Under the pieces are notes generated by a model. The model searched no databases. It was given only the letters and a program-made list of their open reading frames with translations, and was not told the DNA's origin. The translations under genes were made by a program, and so were the position numbers. Shown here piece by piece: positions 7,570 through 14,450 of a DNA stretch of 64,000 nt. Numbering within the stretch: position 1 is the stretch's first letter; each line of letters starts with the position of its first letter. Source of the stretch: Mycolicibacterium setense (lineage in GTDB: Bacteria; Actinomycetota; Actinomycetes; Mycobacteriales; Mycobacteriaceae); NCBI RefSeq assembly GCF_000805385.1, contig NZ_JTJW01000007.1:1-64000 (forward strand), read 5' to 3'.

Positions 7570-8472
7570 ATGGCGAACCAGCAGCAGGCCGACAAGATGA
7601 CCACGGGCAAGGGCTTCATCGCCGCGCTCGACCAGAGCGGTGGATCCACCCCCAAGGCGCTGCGTCTCTACGGGGTCGAGGAGAGCGCCTACTCCTCCGA
7701 AGAGGAGATGTTCGACCTGATCCACCAGATGCGCTCGCGCATCATCACCTCCCCGGTGTTCAACGGTGACCGCGTGCTGGCCGCGATCCTGTTCGAACAG
7801 ACCATGGACCGATCCATCGAGGGCAAGCCCACCGCCACCTACCTCTGGGAGGACAAGGGCGTGGTGCCGCTGCTCAAGATCGACAAGGGCCTGGCCGACG
7901 TCGAGAACGGCGTGCAGGTGATGAAGCCGATGCCCGGGCTGGACGATCTGCTGGCCCGCGCGGCCAAGAACGGCATCTTCGGCACCAAGGAGCGTTCGGT
8001 GATCGGCGCGGCCAACGCCGAGGGCATCGCCGCCGTGGTGGCCCAGCAGTTCGAGGTGGCCAAGCAGGTGCTCTCGCACGGCCTGATCCCGATCATCGAG
8101 CCCGAGGTCACCATCTCGATCACAGACAAGGCCGAGGCCGAGGACCTGCTTCGCGACGAGATCACCAAGAACCTCGACGCGCTGCCCGCCGATCAGAAGG
8201 TCATGCTCAAGCTGACCCTGCCGACTCGTGCCAACCACTACCAGTCGCTGGTCGAGCACCCGAAGGTGATGCGGGTGGTGGCGCTGTCCGGTGGTTACTC
8301 ACGCGACGACGCCAACAAGAAGCTGGCCGAGAACACCGGCGTGATCGCCAGCTTCAGCCGCGCGCTCACCGAGGGCCTGTCGGCCCAGCAGAGTGATGAC
8401 GAGTTCAACGCGACACTGGACAAGTCCATCCAGTCGATCTTTGATGCCTCTGTCGCTTCTGGCGCAGAGTAA
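7570..8472 (+). CDS. Class I fructose-bisphosphate aldolase
   Basis: The 300-residue protein matches the short bacterial class I aldolases (Staphylococcus type). It has GKGFIAALDQSGGSTPKAL near the N-terminus and the Schiff-base lysine, about residue 214, in VMLKLTLPT. It cleaves fructose-1,6-bisphosphate to glyceraldehyde-3-phosphate and dihydroxyacetone phosphate without metal, and so complements the class II Fba found in mycobacteria. ATG 7570 is preceded by a strong AAAGGAG, 11 bases upstream. Dense codons such as CTG, AAG and GAG suggest high expression. The open frame extends upstream to 7054 but that part overlaps the amidase gene out of frame. Confidence 0.93.
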   Translation: MANQQQADKMTTGKGFIAALDQSGGSTPKALRLYGVEESAYSSEEEMFDLIHQMRSRIITSPVFNGDRVLAAILFEQTMDRSIEGKPTATYLWEDKGVVPLLKIDKGLADVENGVQVMKPMPGLDDLLARAAKNGIFGTKERSVIGAANAEGIAAVVAQQFEVAKQVLSHGLIPIIEPEVTISITDKAEAEDLLRDEITKNLDALPADQKVMLKLTLPTRANHYQSLVEHPKVMRVVALSGGYSRDDANKKLAENTGVIASFSRALTEGLSAQQSDDEFNATLDKSIQSIFDASVASGAE

Positions 8473-8486
8473 TCCGGAACGCGCAG

Positions 8487-9401
8487 ATGGTCATCCCGAT
8501 CGATCGCCCCAAACTGGAGGGCAATGTCGCCGTCGGCGACGGCCGTCAGCTCGGCTTCGCCGAATTCGGTGACCCGCAGGGCCGTGCGGTCTTCTGGCTG
8601 CACGGCACCCCGGGTGCGCGCAGGCAGATCCCGACCGAGGCCCGGATCTACGCCGAGCGCAACCACATCCGGTTGATCGGGGTGGACCGTCCCGGCATCG
8701 GTTCCTCGACCCCGCACCAGTACGACCGCGTGCTGGATTTCGGTGACGATCTGCGCACCATCGCCGACACGCTGGGCATCGACAAGATGGCCGTCATCGG
8801 CTTGTCCGGTGGCGGCCCCTACACGCTGGCCACCGCGGCCGCCATGCCCGACCGGGTGGTGGCGGCCGGGGTGCTCGGCGGTGTGGCTCCGATGGTCGGC
8901 CCCGACGCCATCAGCAGTCCGCTGATGAGGCTGGGCGCGGCCGTCGCACCGATCCTGGAAGTGGCTGGTGCGCCGATCCGGTTGGCCGCCTCCGGGTTGA
9001 TCCGGCTGATCCGGCCGGTGGCCTCCCCTGCCCTGGAGATCTACGCGCGGATCTCGCCCGAGGGTGACCGACGCATGCTCGCCCGGCCTGAGTTCAAGGC
9101 CATGTTCCTCGACGATCTGCTCAACGGCAGCCGCAAGCAACTGGCCGCCCCGTTCTACGACATCGTGGTCTTCGAGCGTGACTGGGGCTTCCGGCTCGAC
9201 GAGGTCAAGGTCCCGGTGCGCTGGTGGCACGGCGACCACGACCACATCGTGCCGTTCGCGCATGGTCAGCATGTGGTCTCCCGGCTGCCCGACGCGGTCA
9301 TGACCGAGCTGCCCTATGAAAGCCACTTGGGCGGGCTGGGCTGCGCCGAAGAGATCATGGGCACCATGATCTCGATGTGGGACGAGGCGAGCACGGACTG
9401 A
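8487..9401 (+). CDS. Alpha/beta-hydrolase fold protein
   Basis: The 304-residue protein begins with an oxyanion motif WLHGTPGARR (about 38-46). It has nucleophile Ser about 107 in GLSGGGPYT, an acidic residue in WHGDHDHIVP near 250, and a likely catalytic His in YESHLGGLG near 280. It starts 14 bp after the aldolase stop and may be co-transcribed with it. The substrate is unknown; esterase, epoxide hydrolase-like or haloperoxidase-like roles all fit the fold. No signal peptide is present. Confidence 0.88.
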   Translation: MVIPIDRPKLEGNVAVGDGRQLGFAEFGDPQGRAVFWLHGTPGARRQIPTEARIYAERNHIRLIGVDRPGIGSSTPHQYDRVLDFGDDLRTIADTLGIDKMAVIGLSGGGPYTLATAAAMPDRVVAAGVLGGVAPMVGPDAISSPLMRLGAAVAPILEVAGAPIRLAASGLIRLIRPVASPALEIYARISPEGDRRMLARPEFKAMFLDDLLNGSRKQLAAPFYDIVVFERDWGFRLDEVKVPVRWWHGDHDHIVPFAHGQHVVSRLPDAVMTELPYESHLGGLGCAEEIMGTMISMWDEASTD

Positions 9402-9415
9402 ACTCCCCCTGGGGG

Positions 9416-9453
9416 TTGACCTCAACCATTGTTGAGGGTCGAGGCTGGTGTCA
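9416..9453 (+). promoter_or_regulatory. SoxR/MerR-like promoter with 18-bp palindrome, possibly leaderless start
   Basis: A perfect palindrome CCTCAACCATTGTTGAGG fills 9420-9437, the same length and outer CCTCAA..TTGAGG half-sites as SoxR boxes. It overlaps a TTGACC -35 (9416-9421). GAGGCT at 9441-9446 could be the -10, giving the long 19-base spacer that MerR-family activators require. Transcription would start about at the A of ATG 9453, so the hydrolase mRNA would be leaderless. The pattern is seen directly; regulator identity is inference, and no MerR gene lies in the window. Confidence 0.6.
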
Positions 9454-10112
9454 TGGCAACTCCGATCTCCCCGCCGATGACCCAGATCCGGACCGACCTG
9501 TGGGAAACCCGTACCGACACACCGTTTCCGGGTTTGACCACCCATGCCTACCTATGGACGCCGGGCGGCCCGAACGCACTGTTCTACTGCCCCGTCGGCG
9601 ACGCTGACTTCGCCGCACTGGATTCACTCGGCGGGGTCGACGACCAATACCTGTCCCACCAAGACGAGGCGGGCCCGATGCTGGCCCGCATCGCCGAGCG
9701 GTTCGGCTCCCGCCTGCACGCTCCCGCCGCCGAGCGCGAGACCATCGAGCGGCACACCCCGATCGACGTACCGCTGAGCACCCGGCACATCGATGACCGC
9801 GGTGTCGAGGTGATCCCCACCCCGGGGCACTCTCCCGGCAGCACCAGCTACCTCGTCGAAGGCGCCCAGGGCCGGTACCTGTTCACCGGAGACACCATGT
9901 TCGTCGCCGCCGACGGCCGATGGTCGACGTTCGTGATCCCCGGCGTCGGCGACGCCGCGGCCATGGCCGACAGCCTGCATCTGTTGGCGAGCCTGCGGCC
10001 GGATGTCGTGATCTCCAGCGCCTACGGGGCGCGTGCGGTCACCGTCCTCGACGAGGGGGCCTGGCCGGCATGCGTCGACGAGGCGTTGCTGTCGATACCG
10101 GCGACCCGGTGA
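9453..10112 (+). CDS. Metallo-beta-lactamase-fold hydrolase, atypical metal motif
   Basis: The 219-residue protein has the MBL-fold landmarks PTPGHSPGSTSYLVE and LFTGDTMFV, but the usual HxHxDH motif is replaced by YLSHQDEAGP. It therefore belongs to the MBL branch with a reduced metal site. The reaction is unknown. ATG 9453 is preferred over TTG 9429, because the latter lies inside the SoxR-like palindrome and would leave no promoter room. A quinone- or redox-cycling-responsive role is suggested only by the promoter. It is followed by a 16-bp palindrome and an FAD monooxygenase gene. Confidence 0.85.
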   Translation: MATPISPPMTQIRTDLWETRTDTPFPGLTTHAYLWTPGGPNALFYCPVGDADFAALDSLGGVDDQYLSHQDEAGPMLARIAERFGSRLHAPAAERETIERHTPIDVPLSTRHIDDRGVEVIPTPGHSPGSTSYLVEGAQGRYLFTGDTMFVAADGRWSTFVIPGVGDAAAMADSLHLLASLRPDVVISSAYGARAVTVLDEGAWPACVDEALLSIPATR

Positions 10113-10117
10113 CGTTC

Positions 10118-10133
10118 GAGTAGCGCACTACTC
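10118..10133. promoter_or_regulatory. 16-bp perfect palindrome between hydrolase and monooxygenase genes
   Basis: GAGTAG-CGCA-CTACTC is a perfect 6+4+6 inverted repeat six bases after the MBL-fold stop and about 70 bp before the FAD monooxygenase start. There is no T-run after it, so an operator is somewhat more likely than a terminator. Confidence 0.35.
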
Positions 10134-10204
10134 TAGGCCCGGCCCCGGCCTGCTCCGATACTTCGAACAACTGGCGACGTGCCAGCTCGGTCCGGAGGTC
10201 GGCA

Positions 10205-11605
10205 ATGGCAACGATCGGCAAACACGCAGTGGTGCTGGGCGCGAGCATGGGCGGGCTGCTCGCCGGCCGCGTCCTGGCCGATCACTTCGACACCGTCACC
10301 CTCGTTGAGCGCGACGTGCTGCCCGACGGCCCCGCCCAGCGACGCGGCGTCCCGCAGGGCAGGCACGCCCACGGCCTGCTCAGCGGTGGGCTGCAGGCGC
10401 TGGCCGAATTGTTTCCCGGGCTCCCCGAGGAACTGGCGGCCGACGGTGCGACGGTGCTCGACGGGGCGACTCTTTCGCTGATCTCGTTGACGCTGGGCGG
10501 GCACACCCTCCATCTCGATGGCGCGCCCGCCAAACCGATCGCCTCGTATCTGGCCAGCCGACCGTTCCTCGAGGCCCACATCCGGGACCGCGTGCGCGCC
10601 ATCGACAACATCCACATTCTCGACGGACACGATGCGGTCGAGTTGCTGATGGACGAGGCCCGGCGGGTGACGAGCGTGCTGGTGGCCGATCGGAACGGTG
10701 GTGACGGCCGGGCGATAGCCGCCGATCTGATCGTCGACGCCATGGGTCGCGCCGGACGGACCCCGGCGTTCCTGGAGAGCGCGGGATTCGGGCGGCCGGC
10801 CGAACACCGCATCGCCGTGCAGGTGGCCTACTCCAGCCAACTGTTGGGCTTCGGCGACAACGTCCCCCGCGATCGACTCACCCTCGTGGGCGCTGTCCCT
10901 GAAAGACCTTATGGTGGTTCGCTGTTCGCCTACGAGAACAACACCTGGCTGCTCACCACCGCCGGGATGGCGGGCCAGGAGCCACCGGCCGATCTGGCCG
11001 GGATGATCGACTTTGTCGAGGAGATGTTCTCACCCGAAACGATTGCTGCCCTTCGCGACGCGCGACCGATCGGCCCGCCGGCCACCTTCCGGTACCCGGC
11101 CAGTGTGCGGAGGCGCTATGAACGGATGGCCCGGTTCCCCGAGGGCCTGCTGGTCTTCGGGGACGCGATCTGCAGCTTCAATCCGGTGTACGGGCAAGGC
11201 ATGTCGGTGGCCGCGCTCGAGGCGCTCGCACTGCGCGACTGCCTCTCCCACGGCGGCGACGATCTGGGCCGCAGATTCCTGCGGGCCGCGGGCACCTGCG
11301 TCAACACGGCATGGCAAATGGCCTGCGGCGCCGATCTGGCCCTGCCGCAGGTCGCCGGTCCACGGCCGACGTCGGTGCGACTTTCCAACTGGTACACCGA
11401 GCGGGTACTCAAGGCCGCCGAGCACGATCCGGCGGTGACCGAGGCGTTCTTCCGGGTGATGAACCTGGTTGATCCGCCCAGCCGGCTGCTGCACCCGTCG
11501 ATCGTGCGGCGGGTGGCCACCGGCGGCTCCCGCCGGCACCGAGAAGCGTCCCGGCGCCAACCCGTTGCCACAGCCGCGGCGGCCCGCGAGGAAGTATCGG
11601 GCTAG
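10205..11605 (+). CDS. FAD-dependent monooxygenase (PHBH/UbiH-like)
   Basis: The 466-residue protein starts with a Rossmann dinucleotide-binding motif (VVLGASMGGLLAGRVL) ending in the acidic residue of TLVERD. A second FAD-binding GD motif is FGDAICSFNPVYGQGMS (about 318-335). The middle region resembles group A flavin monooxygenases or squalene-epoxidase-like oxidases. Electron donor and substrate are unknown. It follows the MBL-fold gene by 92 bp on the same strand and ends 4 bp into the convergent cinA gene (stop-stop overlap 11602-11605). Confidence 0.88.
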   Translation: MATIGKHAVVLGASMGGLLAGRVLADHFDTVTLVERDVLPDGPAQRRGVPQGRHAHGLLSGGLQALAELFPGLPEELAADGATVLDGATLSLISLTLGGHTLHLDGAPAKPIASYLASRPFLEAHIRDRVRAIDNIHILDGHDAVELLMDEARRVTSVLVADRNGGDGRAIAADLIVDAMGRAGRTPAFLESAGFGRPAEHRIAVQVAYSSQLLGFGDNVPRDRLTLVGAVPERPYGGSLFAYENNTWLLTTAGMAGQEPPADLAGMIDFVEEMFSPETIAALRDARPIGPPATFRYPASVRRRYERMARFPEGLLVFGDAICSFNPVYGQGMSVAALEALALRDCLSHGGDDLGRRFLRAAGTCVNTAWQMACGADLALPQVAGPRPTSVRLSNWYTERVLKAAEHDPAVTEAFFRVMNLVDPPSRLLHPSIVRRVATGGSRRHREASRRQPVATAAAAREEVSG

Positions 11606-12870
11606 GCGGCGGTTCCGGCGAGCGCCCGACGCAGCAGGTGCATCGCCACCGTGGTGGCCCGCTCCCGGATGTCGGATCGGTTGCCGGGCAGGTGAAGCGT
11701 ACGGGTGATCGCCGCCGATCCGGATCGGACCGCGAAACACACAGTGCCGACCGGCTTGTCCGGACTGCCGCCGGCCGGGCCGGCGATACCGCTCACGGCC
11801 ACCGCCGTATCGGCACCGAAGTGATGCAACGCCCCGCTGACCATCGCTTCCACCACCGGTTCGGAAACCGCGCCGTACTCGGTGATCAGCACCGGATCCA
11901 CGTTCAGCAGTTCGGCTTTCGCCTCGTTCGAATAGCTGACCACTCCACCGGTGAAGTAGTCCGAGCAGCCGGGGATGTCGGCCAGCCGGGCGGCGAGCAA
12001 CCCGGCGGTGCAGGATTCGGCGGTGGCGATCCGGTGCCCCGCCAACAGGGCCGCCACCTGCTCGTCCACGGTCGAACCGTCCTCGGAGTACAGCGCGGCG
12101 CCGTGCCGATCGCGCAGCAGCGCGACCACGTCCCGGTAGGCGCGTGCCGCATCGGGCTCGTAGCGGGTGACGATCTCGAGTTCGCCGCGCCGCAAGCAGG
12201 TCGTGATCTCGAGCGCGTCGAAACCCGCGATCGCGGTCTCGGCCTCACGCAGGGTCTCGGCCAGGCCGGATTCGGCCAGGCCGAACATCCGAACCGTTTC
12301 CTGCCGGTAGTCGGTCCGGGCCGAAATAGCCTGTTGCACAGCCTCGGTCGCCAGCGCGGAAAGCCACATCGGCTGCAACTCCCTCGGCGGCCCGGGCAGC
12401 ACGACAACTGTTGGGCTTCCGCTGACAACCACCCCTGGCGCCGTGCCGACGGGTGCGAGAACCTCCGCACCGACCGGCACCATGGCCTGCTTGCGGTTGG
12501 CGGCGCGCACGGCGTCGAAATCCACGCCCGGGCGGTCGCCGATCAGCTTCCGCAGGATGCCCGCGATCCGCTCCTCCATGGCCTCGTCCAGAACGAGTTC
12601 ACGACCGCAGAACTCGGCGACCGTTGCCACGGTCAGATCGTCGGCCGTCGGTCCGAGCCCGCCGCTCGTAACGATCAGATCCACGCCCTCGGCCGCCAGG
12701 AACCGCAGCTGTGCCTCGATGTCCCGAGGACGGTCACCGCAGATGGTGATGTGGGCGAGTTCCACGCCCAGCTCGAGGAGCTGGTCGGCCAGCCACGGAC
12801 CGTTGCGGTCCTGAACCCTTCCGGTGAGTACTTCGGTCCCGGTAACGACGATGCCTGCACGTGCGCTCAC
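11602..12870 (-). CDS. cinA: CinA, competence/damage-inducible protein (NMN deamidase family)
   Basis: The 422-residue protein has two classical domains. An N-terminal MoaB-like domain (about 1-170: GIVVTGTEVLTGRVQDRNG and TSGGLGPTADDLT) is linked to a C-terminal PncC nicotinamide-nucleotide amidase domain (about 255-420: ATAESCTAGLLAARL and DYFTGGVVSYSNEAK). CinA hydrolyses NMN to NaMN in pyridine nucleotide recycling. In mycobacteria CinA has been reported to contribute to drug tolerance by cleaving NAD-drug adducts (recalled, not checked). GTG 12870 is chosen because it begins SARAGIVVTG, the family N-terminus; the frame is open to 13206 through the Eis gene without homology. Confidence 0.93.
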   Translation of the reverse strand: MSARAGIVVTGTEVLTGRVQDRNGPWLADQLLELGVELAHITICGDRPRDIEAQLRFLAAEGVDLIVTSGGLGPTADDLTVATVAEFCGRELVLDEAMEERIAGILRKLIGDRPGVDFDAVRAANRKQAMVPVGAEVLAPVGTAPGVVVSGSPTVVVLPGPPRELQPMWLSALATEAVQQAISARTDYRQETVRMFGLAESGLAETLREAETAIAGFDALEITTCLRRGELEIVTRYEPDAARAYRDVVALLRDRHGAALYSEDGSTVDEQVAALLAGHRIATAESCTAGLLAARLADIPGCSDYFTGGVVSYSNEAKAELLNVDPVLITEYGAVSEPVVEAMVSGALHHFGADTAVAVSGIAGPAGGSPDKPVGTVCFAVRSGSAAITRTLHLPGNRSDIRERATTVAMHLLRRALAGTAA

Positions 12871-12904
12871 CAGGTGAACACTACGCAGCGGCTTGCCGCG
12901 TGGC

Positions 12905-14161
12905 TCAGAAGCTGTAGCCCAGCTCGGCCGGAACGTCGCTCGCGAAGGCAGCGCCGAGCCGCTGCACCGCCTCTGGGTCCTTGGCCCGCAACCGGTTTGC
13001 CGCGACAAAGGATTCCGGCCGGTGGGTACCGAGATACAGGCTCCCCAGTACATCGAGGTCGAGCGCGATGTCGGCCGGTGCGTCGGTGGATTCGCACCGG
13101 GCCTGGCCGCCACGAATCCGCAGGGCGAACCTTCCGCCGTCACCGCGGAAACCGTCGGTGACATCCAGCACGGTGTCGAGGTCAGCCTGATACCTGCGGC
13201 CCTCAAGCGCGACCGGGATGTTCATGATGCGGATCCACAGGTCGTCGCTGCTGGAGGTCACCCGGGCCAGCCGGGAGTTGGTCAGCAGGTAGGGCACGAT
13301 GTCGCCGGGATGCGTCCAGACGCTCACCTTCTCCATGAGGTCCATTCCCAGCAGCGCCCGCCACAGTGCGATGTGGGCGTCGGTGGTCACGGCGGTGACC
13401 TCGCGCACACGCAACGTCCTGGACTCCTCGCCGTGCACGCGGTACAGCGCGTAGCCGTCGGGGTGCAGGAACGCGAACAACTCGGTGCCGCCGTCGCGGG
13501 TGTTCTCCCGGTCGGCGAGGACGTCGTCCCACAGCGCCGTGGGGCACACGAGGCCGCCGGGCGTCCGCTGTCGCCAGCGGTCGTAGATCTCGGCGAAGGT
13601 GTCGCGGTGATCGGCAGGTTTGACCAGACGCACGCCACCGGGATCGGGGACGCGGGCATGGAACTCGGCGAACCTGCGGTCGATCGTCATCAGGTGCACG
13701 GTGGTGGCGGGGCCGTAGCCGAATCTCCCGTAGATTCCGCCTTCGCTCGCGGTGAGCGCGGCGATCGGATACCCCGCCTCGGCGATCCGCTCGTGCAACT
13801 CGGTGTACATCGAGCGCAGGATCCCGCGGCGCCGGTGGGTGGGGGCGACGGCAACGTAGCTCAGGCCGGCCGCGGGCAGCACCGCACCGCCCGGAACGGT
13901 CAAGCTGAGATCGAGGAATATCGACTGTCCGACGATGTCGGCGGCCGCGTCCCCGGCCAGGCCACCGTCGCGGGCCACCACGCCGCCCCCGGCGGGAACC
14001 ATCTGCTGCCACGCCGCCTGCGAATCCGGGTGGCCGACCTCACCGAAGGCGGTGTTGCCGAGCAGTGCCATGCCCGCCCAGTCGGCGTCGGTGACGCTGT
14101 GCAGGGTCAAAGTTGTTGTCGGGGAAGCCACGTTGTCGATCACAGAACCTGACGGTGCCAC
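12905..14161 (-). CDS. eis: Eis-type N-acetyltransferase
   Basis: The 418-residue protein has the acetyl-CoA-binding loop VAVAPTHRRRGILRSMY (about 88-104). The conserved EGGIYGRFGYGPAT holds the tyrosine that acts as general acid in Eis. The protein ends in GYSF, and the C-terminal carboxylate of that final Phe is the catalytic base in characterised Eis enzymes. These hexameric enzymes acetylate several amines of aminoglycosides and lysines. The three-part layout (two GNAT halves plus a sterol-carrier-like C-terminal domain) and length match. It lies 34 bp upstream of cinA on the same strand. A long open frame on the opposite strand is a shadow. Confidence 0.93.
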   Translation of the reverse strand: MAPSGSVIDNVASPTTTLTLHSVTDADWAGMALLGNTAFGEVGHPDSQAAWQQMVPAGGGVVARDGGLAGDAAADIVGQSIFLDLSLTVPGGAVLPAAGLSYVAVAPTHRRRGILRSMYTELHERIAEAGYPIAALTASEGGIYGRFGYGPATTVHLMTIDRRFAEFHARVPDPGGVRLVKPADHRDTFAEIYDRWRQRTPGGLVCPTALWDDVLADRENTRDGGTELFAFLHPDGYALYRVHGEESRTLRVREVTAVTTDAHIALWRALLGMDLMEKVSVWTHPGDIVPYLLTNSRLARVTSSSDDLWIRIMNIPVALEGRRYQADLDTVLDVTDGFRGDGGRFALRIRGGQARCESTDAPADIALDLDVLGSLYLGTHRPESFVAANRLRAKDPEAVQRLGAAFASDVPAELGYSF

Positions 14162-14216
14162 ACCGTCGCGGGTCGACGCGACCGATTTTTCGCCCGCCGA
14201 CCCGGCCGCTAGCTGC

Positions 14217-14441
14217 TCAGCGCTTGAGCCACGCGTTCAAGGTCGCCAAGTCGCGCGTGTAGGTGGTCATGATGTCGTCCTGGTACAGCGTCGCCCCACT
14301 GATCGTGGTCGGCCCCTGCCACACCACCCGGATCCGGTTCGCGCCGCGATGGTAGACGTCCACCCGGTCGAGATCCCGGTGCAGCCATCCGCCGCTCTCG
14401 GCCAGCCGGCCGACCTCTTGGCGCTCATCGGTTGTGGTCAT
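14217..14441 (-). CDS. Small conserved hypothetical protein
   Basis: A 74-residue protein that looks coding: strong third-position GC, ATG start, and a compact beta-rich sequence (WLHRDLDRVDVYHRGANRIR then TTISGATLYQDDIMTTY). No signal peptide, membrane segment or catalytic motif is present. The pattern of an Arg-rich strand followed by Tyr/Asp turns resembles small mycobacterial proteins of unknown role. It begins 9 bp after the stop of the GH2 enzyme gene on the same strand, so the two are probably co-transcribed. Confidence 0.7.
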   Translation of the reverse strand: MTTTDERQEVGRLAESGGWLHRDLDRVDVYHRGANRIRVVWQGPTTISGATLYQDDIMTTYTRDLATLNAWLKR

Positions 14442-14450
14442 CAGGCGATC

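Noticed and set aside
8295..9545. 416-codon minus-strand frame opposite the alpha/beta hydrolase
   Set aside because: Antisense shadow of a recognised hydrolase; His/Asp/Arg-rich composition without motifs.
11638..13161. 507-codon plus-strand frame opposite cinA
   Set aside because: Antisense of CinA, which has both domains and catalytic motifs; no protein family recognised in the shadow.
12893..14152. 419-codon plus-strand open frame opposite eis
   Set aside because: The minus strand encodes an unmistakable Eis protein; the opposite frame is long only because stop codons are rare in GC-rich antisense.
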